From assembly GCA_016713985.1 (NCBI GenBank), contig JADJOD010000031.1:1-64000 (forward strand): a stretch of DNA of 64,000 nucleotides, read 5' to 3'. A model generated the notes under the pieces. It searched no databases and was not told where the DNA came from. It saw only the letters and a list, made by a program, of their open reading frames with translations. The DNA is from Lewinellaceae bacterium. GTDB lineage: Bacteria > Bacteroidota > Bacteroidia > Chitinophagales > Saprospiraceae. Below, in pieces: positions 37,756 to 47,047 of this stretch (within the stretch, counting starts at the first letter, position 1; each line of letters begins with the position of its first letter). The position numbers and the translations under genes are program-made.

Positions 37756-38712
37756 ATGGTAAAAATATTGGCCAATGACGGCATCCATCCCGACGGTCGA
37801 CTGCTGCTCGAAGAAGCGGCATATCTGGTAGAAGAAGACAAGGTACCTCAGGAGGAACTGGCCGACCGAATGGCCGATTACGACGTCCTGATCGTACGCA
37901 GCGCCACCAAAGTGACCAAAGCAGTGATCGACGGCGGTAAAAACCTCAAGATCATCGCCCGCGGCGGGGTTGGGCTGGACAATATCGACGTCGAATACGC
38001 ACAAAGCAAAGGTATCCAGGTGTTTAACACGCCCATGGCTTCTTCCCGCGCCGTGGCCGAACTTGCCATTGCCCATATTTTCGCTTTATCGCGGATGCTC
38101 AACCGCAGCAACCGCGAACTGGCTGCCGGCGGTGATTTTAAAAAACTGAAAAAGGCGTACGAAACGGGGTTTCAGATCAAGGGCAAAACACTTGGGGTGA
38201 TCGGTTTTGGCCGTATCGGGCAGGAAGTGGCAAAAATTGCCCTGGGACTCGGCATGTCCGTCCGGGCACACGATCCATACGTTCAGGAAGCCGAAGTAGG
38301 CATTCAACTCAATGATTTTGAAGATCTTAAATTGTGCGTAAAAATCCGGACGGAATCCTTTGACAAAGTGATTCGTGAATCGGATTTTATTACGTTCCAT
38401 ATTCCCGGCGGTGGCGGCTCCGTCATTACCTCCGCCGAGTTGAGCAAAATGAAAAACGGGGTTTTTCTCATCAATACGGCCCGCGGCGGGGTTATCCATG
38501 AGGAAGATTTGCTCGCGGCATTGGAAAGTGGCAAAGTTGCCGGTGTTGGCCTCGATGTGTTTGAAAACGAACCCAATCCACGTGAAGCGCTGCTCAAACA
38601 CCCGCAGGTATCCTGCACGCCGCATATCGGCGCCAGCACCGTCGAAGCCCAATCGTATATCGGCATGGAACTGGCAGACAAGATCATCGCTTTTTTCGGG
38701 GATGACAAGTGA
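37756..38712 (+). CDS. serA: D-2-hydroxyacid (3-phosphoglycerate) dehydrogenase
   Basis: 318 residues. Visible features are the NAD-binding LGVIGFGRIGQEVAK, the catalytic Arg region VLIVRSATKVTKAVID and NTARGGVIHEEDLL, and the catalytic His in CTPHIGAST. No ACT domain is present, as in short SerA forms. It would oxidise 3-phosphoglycerate to start serine synthesis. The stop is followed after 5 bp by the heptamer array. Confidence 0.88.
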   Translation: MVKILANDGIHPDGRLLLEEAAYLVEEDKVPQEELADRMADYDVLIVRSATKVTKAVIDGGKNLKIIARGGVGLDNIDVEYAQSKGIQVFNTPMASSRAVAELAIAHIFALSRMLNRSNRELAAGGDFKKLKKAYETGFQIKGKTLGVIGFGRIGQEVAKIALGLGMSVRAHDPYVQEAEVGIQLNDFEDLKLCVKIRTESFDKVIRESDFITFHIPGGGGSVITSAELSKMKNGVFLINTARGGVIHEEDLLAALESGKVAGVGLDVFENEPNPREALLKHPQVSCTPHIGASTVEAQSYIGMELADKIIAFFGDDK

Positions 38713-38717
38713 GGGGG

Positions 38718-38815
38718 GACGGTAGACGGTAGACGGTGGACGGTGGACGGTAGACGGTGGACGGTGGACGGTGGACGGTAGACGGTGGACGGTGGACGGT
38801 GGACGGTGGACGGTA
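38718..38815 (+). repeat. Fourteen-unit GACGGT(A/G) heptamer array
   Basis: Fourteen perfect 7-bp units, nine GACGGTG and five GACGGTA, run from just after the serA stop to just before the GTG start of the WD40 gene. The reverse complement of this unit appears inside the methyltransferase gene at 424-458. Confidence 0.95.
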
Positions 38816-38818
38816 GAC

Positions 38819-39717
38819 GTGAAAATTGAAAAAATATATACTTGTTCGGGTCATCGCGCGGCCCTGTATGCCCTTGCTCCCGCTAAGGAGGAAGGGCATT
38901 TTATTTCCGCCGGCGGCGACGGCTGGATGGTTGAATGGTGTATCGACGATCCTGAAACGGGCAAGCTGGTGGCCTCCGTTGAACGACAGGTATTTTCGCT
39001 GTGCGCCATTCCCGGCACCACACGATTGATCGCGGGCAATATGGACGGCGGCGTACACTGGATTGATTTGTCGGATCCCGAACGCACCCGCAACGTTCAA
39101 CACCACGGCAAAGGAGTGTTCGACATCCAGGCCGCCGGCGAATACGTTTTTACGGCAGGGGGCGACGGCGTCATCAGCCGATGGGTGGTGGAAACCGGAA
39201 AAAGTACGGAGAGTTACCAGTTGTCCAACCAGGCCCTCCGGTGTATCGCCTGGTCGGAACAAAGACGTGAACTGGCCGTGGGCAGCAGCGACAATTCCAT
39301 TTATTTTCTTGATAGTGAAACCTTTGCATTAAAAAAAACACTGCCCGGCGCCCACGGCAGCTCCGTTTTGCGCTGGCTTTTACACCCGACGGCCGGCGCC
39401 TGCTCAGCGGCGGCCGGGATGCCATCTTGAGGGTATGGGACCTGGAAAACAACTTCCGCTTAGTTTCCGAACAACCGGCGCATTTATTTACCCTCAACCA
39501 CATTGTTTTTTCGCCCGACGGGCAATTTTTCGCCACAGCCAGCCGCGATAAAACGATTAAGATCTGGGATGCCGCCACGTTTCAACTACTTAAAGTGGTG
39601 GATACAATTCGCAATGGCGGCCATATCAACTCCGTCAACCGCCTGTTGTGGCTGCCGGGCTGCTTAGTGTCGTGCAGCGACGACCGCACGGTGATGTTGT
39701 GGTGGGTGGAGCACTAA
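38819..39717 (+). CDS. WD40 repeat protein, one frameshift
   Basis: About 300 residues forming a small beta-propeller. The likely start is GTG 38819 (VKIEKIYTCSGHRAAL), because the frame upstream only translates the heptamer array. Blades end in GWMVEW, GGVHWI, GVISRW, NSIYFL, AILRVW, KTIKIW and RTVMLW, giving seven blades. The frame slips once in the T4 run near 39368-39371; the repaired text SSVFALAFTPDGRRLLSGGRD is a perfect blade. It is probably a cytoplasmic scaffold (no signal peptide). No enzymatic domain is attached. Confidence 0.82.
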
Positions 39718-39746
39718 AAGGAAGCTCATACCATCGATGAGCTTCC
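39716..39746. terminator. Hairpin after the WD40 gene
   Basis: GGAAGCTCAT and ATGAGCTTCC form a perfect 10-bp stem with a 7-base loop (39720-39746). The WD40 stop is immediately before it. A T4 run follows only on the minus strand, so it fits best as terminator of the minus-strand gene at 39848. Confidence 0.65.
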
Positions 39747-39847
39747 CGGTGTCGAAGCCGAAACTTCATTTGCTGGGGTCTACAGGAGTGCAGACAAAAA
39801 AAACTGTGGTTTTTTGGAATCCGGTTTTTGGAGGGTTAAGGTTGTTT

Positions 39848-40243
39848 TCAGGCGTCTGCCATGCCGATTGTTATCCTGAAATGTTTATCGGTATACCTTC
39901 TCCGGAATTTTACAACCCGGCATTCCCGGATTTTTCCGTTTTTATACACGATCAACTTCCGGTAATGGCATTCTATGGTTTGTTTTTTTTCCCCGAAGGC
40001 CGACGGATCGGTCAGCCACTCAAAACTCATGACCATTTCCGCCGATTTTGGCTCCCAGATCGCCGGCACAAAAGAGGTGGAAAGTCCTTTTGCTTCCACT
40101 TGATACGCGCCGGCGTTTTTCCATATCACCCGCCCTTCGGCATTGACCATTCCAAGTTCCACAATCAGGCGTTTTATCTTTAACCATTTCACCTCATCGG
40201 ATGAAAGAAGACAATACGTCTGTGCGATAATTTTTTTCAACAT
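39848..40243 (-). CDS. Hypothetical protein
   Basis: 131 residues from ATG 40243 (MLKKIIAQTYCLLSSDEVKWL). Balanced charge and a well-spread composition suggest a real cytosolic protein, but I recognise no family. A KWLKIKRLIVELGMV helix leads into a beta-rich middle (EMVMSFEWLTD) and a basic C-terminus (RRRYTDKHFRI). The terminator-like hairpin at 39720-39746 lies downstream. The flanking 100-200 bp hold no other gene. Confidence 0.5.
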   Translation of the reverse strand: MLKKIIAQTYCLLSSDEVKWLKIKRLIVELGMVNAEGRVIWKNAGAYQVEAKGLSTSFVPAIWEPKSAEMVMSFEWLTDPSAFGEKKQTIECHYRKLIVYKNGKIRECRVVKFRRRYTDKHFRITIGMADA

Positions 40244-40388
40244 GGTCAAGGGCATTAAAGATTATGCTACTTTTGAGCAATTTGATATTATATGAAGCGC
40301 GATTGCAGGACAAAAGTTTGGGAAAATGTGCAAAACACCAGACACAAATTTTCGCCTGACTTCCGGAAAAAACAGGGTTCTGACCAAT

Positions 40389-40417
40389 AAAAAACCCGGA
40401 AGCGTGGCGCCTCCGGG
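40389..40417 (-). terminator. Rho-independent terminator of the FnIII protein gene
   Basis: CCCGGAAGCG and CGCCTCCGGG (9 of 10 pairs, 3-base loop, 40395-40417) are followed on the minus strand by T6 (A6 at 40389-40394). It lies 25 bp beyond the stop of the gene at 40442. Confidence 0.9.
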
Positions 40418-40441
40418 CCGGGTCAAAGGAGTTTTATTGGT

Positions 40442-41278
40442 TCAGGGGCATCGGAGTACGGTTACCTGGTAGGGAGCGCCTAACGGAGCGCCGGAACCAT
40501 CGGTCAGGCAAAAGCCGGCGCCGGAAAACCGGATCATGTAATTCGGTTGGGCGGTAGCAGCCGTCAATGCGCCGCACAAAGCATCAGGGTCAGTCGCACA
40601 GGGCGACGGCGGAGCAATGATTGTAGCGCAAGTGCAGTTGGGGGGGGTGTAATGTGTGATCGTGATACCGCTGGCGCCAATCGATTTGGTAAAACGAAAA
40701 TGCGTCGGAACGGACGGCACTGCCAGATTTCGTATTTCAATGTCATACGTTTCGCTGCCTGCCGGGACCGCCCAGATTTCACAAGTTGTTGCCCCTGCAA
40801 GCCAGCCGACCGCTACGGGGGTACAACTCATGTTACTGCAGGCTCGTTCACAACACTGATTGCTGTTACACTCAACCACGTCAACGATAATAATATCCAG
40901 CATAAAAACTACATTCGTAGATGCACTTGTATCCTCACCCGGCGGGCAAATACGCGACAATTCGCCCCGGTACGTATGGCCGGGGGTCAAACCCGAAACC
41001 GTCAGGGGCGGCAGGCTGACGACCGTATCGAGCACCAGCGTGTCGGGCGACGAAGGCGTTTGGTCAAACAATTTAAAAACATACCCCGAAGAGGCCGGAA
41101 CGGTGTCCCAGGTGAATGTAATGGCGGTTGGGGACGCTTTGGACGCCTGAAGGCCAGTGGGTGGTGTGCAGGGTATTGGTTCGGGACAGCAGTACTTCCA
41201 AACAAGGAAAAACGCCAGCAAAACGACCAGGGCAAGGAGGTAGCGGCTAAACGGCAATTTTTTATTGGTGTCAGTCAT
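40442..41278 (-). CDS. Membrane-anchored protein with fibronectin type III domain
   Basis: 278 residues from ATG 41278 (MTDTNKKLPFSRYLLALVVLLAFFLVW), giving one N-terminal membrane helix and an external C-terminus. The first domain (PTGLQASKASPTAITFTWD ... TVSGLTPGHTYRGEL) is a clear FnIII module. The rest is rich in Cys (VECNSNQCCERACSNMSC) and Thr, suggesting disulphide-bonded surface domains. An upstream in-frame start exists but would remove the membrane topology logic. The role is unknown, perhaps adhesion or surface binding. Confidence 0.72.
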   Translation of the reverse strand: MTDTNKKLPFSRYLLALVVLLAFFLVWKYCCPEPIPCTPPTGLQASKASPTAITFTWDTVPASSGYVFKLFDQTPSSPDTLVLDTVVSLPPLTVSGLTPGHTYRGELSRICPPGEDTSASTNVVFMLDIIIVDVVECNSNQCCERACSNMSCTPVAVGWLAGATTCEIWAVPAGSETYDIEIRNLAVPSVPTHFRFTKSIGASGITITHYTPPNCTCATIIAPPSPCATDPDALCGALTAATAQPNYMIRFSGAGFCLTDGSGAPLGAPYQVTVLRCP

Positions 41279-41393
41279 AGTGCGAATTGATAATAAGTGA
41301 ACAAACAGGCAAAAACTATCTGATGTAAAAATATAATGCACAAGGACAAACAGGATGCACAAAAAATGTCATAGGTTCCGGTAAACCCCCGTT

Positions 41394-43177
41394 ATGGAAA
41401 ATACCCCGCTGCTCAAAACGATCAAATTATTGCAACTGCACGAACTGGAGGAGTTGAGGCAGTTCGTGCGTTCGCCCCTTTCCATACGGAAATGCACCTG
41501 TATGAAGATTCCGCGCGTTTGCTCGATCTGATGATGACCCATTACCCCGCATTTAATGACAGCAGCCTGAAAAAGGAAGAGATCATCAAACAATTCGCGC
41601 GGGAAAACCGGAATTACAATGTGCAATCACTGGAACGGCTGATGTCTCAGTTATTTACAATCGTAAAGACCTATATCGCCTTTTCATATTTTGTCGAAAC
41701 GTCGGCCGCTCCGGCTGCCGAATCAAAAAAGGCTACCCCGCCGGGCGCCCAACCCGTCGCCAAAGAACTGGAGCAATTGCTCCGGCAAAAAGCCTGGAAG
41801 GAAGACCCGCGTTTGTTCCTGAATTTTTCCCGGCAAAACCTCGCAGTGCTGCGTTTTTACAACCAGCGGATCAACCTTCAGCCGGGTTATTCAAAAGAAT
41901 CACCTCCGGCATCCGGGGGAAGGCGGATACACCGGGAGGAGAATTTTTTTCTGAACGCCTACAACCGCTTGAAAAAATACCAGTTTCTCGACGAAGAACT
42001 GGAAGAAAACAAGGTCGAACCCCTCAGTTATTCCGCGTACAGCAACAGCCAGTTTATAGAAATGCTGCTCCACAATTTTTTGCTGGAACAGGAAATGTTC
42101 GAATATGAAAACCTGATGAATGAAAAAAGCGGCGATATCAACCTGCTCGCCACCAGCGCGGCGCTCGACCATTTTTATTTGTCCACACGTTTGGAACTCT
42201 CCCTGCGGATCTGGATGCAGGGCAACGTGACCAATGTATTCCGAGATGACGAAAAAGCCGCCGGACGGCACGCTGCCATCGAGGACAAAGTGGCCGAATT
42301 GCTCCAGGTGATTCGCCGGGACGGCAACCTGGATGACCCGATGCTGCTGATCTATGAAAAAGCGATTGACCTGTTAAAATCCGGAAAAAACGACCTGGAT
42401 AAGACTGCCGGCGACCTGACCGAATTGCTGGAACTCGAAAAAAGGAAACTGCCGGTAGAACGACTCAAGGATTTTTATTCCATCGTACGCAGTTACCTGA
42501 CCCGGCGTTATAACGCAACAAAAAACCTGCGCTATCTGCAAAATCTTCATATACTGCATGTTACGCACCAGGAGATGGGATACCTGTCCACCCGGATCGG
42601 AGAATCCGATTATATGCTGCAAAGTGAATTGCAGAATGTCATCAATACCGCGTTAAAATTGGAAAAAGCCGACTGGGCCTTGCAGTTTTTGCAAAGTATT
42701 CCCCCGGAGTGCATCATGGGGCCGTCTCAACCCGATACCATCTGGAGCATCAATCTGGCCAATATCTTTTTTCAATTGCACGACTATCAAAACTCCAGGA
42801 GCATTATTTATCGCGCATTCAAGGGTTACAAGGGATTTAAACAAATTGAAGACCAACACTACCGTTTGCTCGTTATTCGCCTTTTTGCCAAAATCCTGTA
42901 CGAACTGGATGCCTTAGACGACGACGAAGGTGAAAAATTTTGTAAAACGGCCAAGGGATGGATCGGGCGGGATAAAGATATCAACGCCGACCGGCGGGCA
43001 ACACATTTCCGGTTCTTTTCGATCACCTCCCTGCTATTCGCCGCAAAAAGAGCCGCTGCGCTCAAACTGCCGTCCTTTGTGGAAAAAAACCGGAAAGCGC
43101 TGGAAGAAATGGAAAAAACGCCTCCACCCGCCGAATACGAGTGGTTGCAAAAAAAGATGAAAGAACTGGCCAGATAA
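41394..43177 (+). CDS. Conserved Bacteroidota helical protein of unknown function, one frameshift
   Basis: About 595 residues. Reading from ATG 41394 (MENTPLLKTIKLLQLHELEEL), the text passes through RQFVRSP and, after a one-base slip near 41482, continues with MHLYEDSARLLDLMMTHYP. The pattern of an early RSP motif followed by a helical, TPR-like body (for example HDYQNSRSIIYRAFKG) recalls a widespread family of unknown function in this phylum. No signal peptide or catalytic motif is visible. It is convergent with the WG-repeat gene, 41 bp away. Confidence 0.68.
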
Positions 43178-43218
43178 AGTCTCCGGCCTTAGAAGTTGTT
43201 TGAGCAGGAAGAGACCCA

Positions 43219-46200
43219 TCAATATTTGAGCGGCCACACCCACTCGATCTGTTCTCCTTTCAACCTGAAATAACCGATCGCTTCCGCCCTGTCGACGCGA
43301 AAAATGTTTTGGTCATACCGGGTGATCCGGTCGTAGTCGGCTTCCAGAAGCGGGCGGCCGTTTTGGGAGAACATACCGAAAAACCGCTGCGGGTTGATGA
43401 TTATGTTGCCGTCTGGTTGCACATGCAGTACCTTCGACCGGGTGGGCACGATAATCACACCTCTTTGGTTGATAGCCGTCACGGAACCCTGACCGTCGTT
43501 CAATTTTACACGAGCCACACCAAGTGAATAAGGGCGTATTTCCGAAAAAAACCGCCCGAAAAGGTTGCTGCCGTACGCATCCGAATAATAAAATCCTTTG
43601 CTGGTACCTACGCCGAAAAAACCGTCCGAGAAAAATTCCGGGCGGCCGTTTCGTATCGGCACCTCCCCTCCCGCCCGGTTGATGATAAACGCCTTGTTCC
43701 GCACCTGCGCGAAGCATACCCCGTTTTGAAATGGTGGCGGTTGGGTTTCAAATCTGACGCTCAGTTCGAACCCACTGGTATCCGCGAAGGTCCAAAGGCC
43801 TCTTTTTTTTACAGCGATCCTACCTTCACTTACGAAATCACCCATATCGTCATAGGAGGGTCTGATCACTTGTTTCCCTTTGCTGTTGATCAGGCCCCAT
43901 CCTTCCCGGGCGAGCACCCTGGCAAATCCTTCCCTGAACTCGCCGATTTTCATGTATCGCGCGCCGCAAAGTGTATCTCCATGATGATCAAGCACTCCAA
44001 GCAGTTTATTTGCGGCGGCGAACACCGCCAGTCCATATACGTTGAACGGTGAAATTTCCAGGTAAACGCCCGGTTTTACCAAAAACTCCCCGGCAGAATC
44101 GATTACTGCAGGCACTTCCTTTTTGCTCAGGGAATCGAATGCAAAAACCGTCGCCGCTCCCTGCGAAAAATCCATCGGATAAGGGTTCAACGAATCCCGT
44201 TTGGGTGGTTCTTTCTGGAGCGCGATCGTTTCATAATTGACCGGGCGTGAAAACTGCGGGACGAACGCGATCGTCCCGTCTTTTCGATAACAGCCCCACT
44301 TTTTATTTTCCCGGTACCAGCACATACCGCTGTGGAAATCGCCGATTTCGAACCATTTTGCCTGCGGGACGGGAGTTCTTCCGATAACATTTCCCGTTTT
44401 GTTGATAAATATCCAGTTGCCGGAAGTATCCACCACTGCGGCAATTCCTTCGGAAAAGGGCCTCACTTCATTAAATTGCGGCTTGATCACCACCTTGCCC
44501 GTTGTATCCGCAAATCCCCACAAGTTGTTTTTTCCCCTTAAAAAAGTAAGTCCTTCCCTGAACGGGCGGGCTTTGGTGGGGTTCTCGATGATCTGGTGTC
44601 CTTTTTTGTTGAAATAAAAAGTGGGCGTACTGTCCGCCGTCACCTGTACGTAGTCGTCGTGCCGCTGCATCGTGGAATAGATGATCGGGACCGTCAGTTT
44701 CCCGCTCAGGTCGATCATGCCGTAGTCCGCGTCGATCCGGTTGAGTATCACCTTGTTGTTGCGTCTTAAAACGAAGGCGTTTTTAAACCGGGCGGAAAAA
44801 TCTTCGGCGTATTCAAACCGGGGCGGCACCACTTCCTCGCCGTTTTGGTCTATGTATCCCCACTGCGGCTCGCTTTTTCCGGCAGTCATGGCGTGTATAT
44901 AGGTATTGCCTAAAGCGGAGGGAACAATCGTGTTTGTTGTCGATTGATCCCTTTGCGGTATCCGGATGTTGAGGTTGCGGGCAAACGCAGCCCGTTCGCC
45001 TATCCGGAATTCCACCGGGTCCTTCATGCCGTATTCGGACGGCGATTCCAGTGCGCCTCCCGAACAAACACGCGCCCGGCCGGCACTAAACGGCCCGATG
45101 TAAGTGTATCGCAAAGGTCGGCCGTTTTTCATCATCTGACGCCCGTGGCGGTCGATCAGCCCCATACGACCGGTCGTGTCCATAAATGCGGTATATTCGA
45201 CACCTTTTGCAAAAGGCAATATCCCCACCATGGGTGGCGCGGGCAAAATTTGCCTGTTCCGGATATCGAACAACAGGGCATAGGAGATCCCTTGCTCAAA
45301 AATATCCCGGACGGGGCGGGTAACAACACTTCGGGAATTGGTATACAGCACAAACAGGGAATCCGGTATCAGTACGAGCACTTCCGTAAATTCCCTGAGG
45401 TTCAATCCCTTTATTTTGGCGCTGTCGGGCAGATACCAGCGTTTGTTTTGGGTGCTCAGGCGCAATCCCGTCTTGTCCTTGCGGTCAACAATCTGGGCAA
45501 GAGATATCAGGGCTCTGTTTGCCAAAGTATCCTGGTTGACTTTTTTCCTGGACTTCTTTTCGATCACCGCATAGTTGGTGTTTTTGGGGATCGGTTTGTC
45601 AAATGTTTCTCCCCGGATAAATTTTCCTCCCGGCCCGATGGCGTATTCCGTCAGGTTCCCCGATTCGTAGGCGTCGATCCGTTTGATGTCGTACTGAATA
45701 TCCAGCGAATCGTAGATGCAGGGAATTTCCTGCCATAAAGCATTGATGGCTCCTGTTTTACTGCCTGTTTTGCATACTGCAATGCTGTCTTTAAATTCAA
45801 AAACAGCGTCGTACGTAAAATTCCGCACGACGTCGCCCTGTTGGGAAATGACGCCCCAGGATGCGTTTTTCCGGGCAAAATACCAGCCTTCCAGGGCGGA
45901 AACCCGGATAGCGTCATATAGCGTGTTGGGTACTTTGTTCCCTGATGTGTCCATCAGTTCCACCTGTTTGGAGCCGTTGAGGCCCAGAAAAAAACGTTCG
46001 TCTAATTTTTCGTAATGCCGGTGGTAGTCCCGTTTCACCTTGCCTTTGCCGATATGCCATAGTTGAAGCGTATCTGGTCCCCGTAAAGGCTCCAGGACGG
46101 CCCAGCGTGAATTCAAAGGGATGATGTTTTCATATTCGGGGTACATCTTGAATTTTCTAAAGAACTTTTTCTTCACGCCGGGGTAGCATTTCCGCACCGT

Positions 46201-47035
46201 TTCCATCGTGAGCGCAGGACGGGCAGCAGGCCTGCGTTTTTTATTCAGAACAGGCAACAACTTTTTCAGAAACTTCTGCGGCGGGTCCAGTGGCGGGTTT
46301 TTCAGGTTGATCAATTGGCAGACCCTTCCCGTCCAGGCGGCCACCATTATATCGCTCAAGGCAATGATATTTTGATAATTACAGTCAAGGATCAGTTTTC
46401 CCCGCGGGTTGCAGAGCCCCCAATACGGATCGCCGGGTTTGATCTTTACCTTAAAATAGTCCCGCAAACCTGCGGACGCGAGGTTGGAAAACTTTGGTTT
46501 GAACAGCTGTTCGCCCCGGTTGCGGTGAATACCCACAGATTTTCCGTTCTCACCATAAAATAATCGACTTCTCCGAGGCCACCGGGTTCCAGCGCATAGA
46601 TATCGTTGTAGCCCTGGGGCCCACAACGACCTCCTCGCGGTCATTGATCACTCTAAACAGGGAATCTTTATGGAATCTGACGGCAAAATACCGCGCGGTC
46701 AGGGGGAAGACGAGGTCGTAACGCCCGTTCAAAATGGCGCTGTTCGGTTTTAAAGAGCCTTTCAGCAAACCCACTTTGCCGCCAACCTCGTACAATCGGT
46801 AAGGAGACAGATCAGCCATGTTATCCGGCTTGTGCCAGGGCAGCGGGACGTCGCCGATAAAATCGTAGTAAGGCCGGATGATGGTATCGATCCCGTACAG
46901 GGTATCTATCAGGATATACCCCCATTTGTGTCCTTCTCTCACAGGGTAAGCTTCTAAGGTCGGTACTCGTTGGGAATGGGCAACCAGGCTTATTCCCAAT
47001 GCCAGGGATAAGGCGATGGAAAGGCGGCGGATCAT
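43219..47035 (-). CDS. Secreted WG-repeat protein, two frameshifts
   Basis: About 1270 residues. The signal peptide (MIRRLSIALSLALGISLVAHS) is in the 5' segment. More than a dozen WG-type beta-hairpin repeats follow (for example HKWGYILID, YWGLCNPRGKLILD, ASWGVISQQGD, WGYIDQNGEEVV, LWGFADTTGKVVIKPQF, GWGLINSKGKQVI). The frame slips near 46620 and near 46560. Between them EVVVGP and GENGKSVGIHRN can be connected. WG repeats are presumed peptide-binding surfaces. It follows the EAD11-like gene after 12 bp and is surely in the same operon, although it is exported. The function is unknown. Confidence 0.8.
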
Positions 47036-47047
47036 TTGGCGGTGAAT

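Noticed and set aside
38718..38815. Heptamer array as CRISPR or attachment site
   Set aside because: Pure tandem 7-mers without spacers or integrase.
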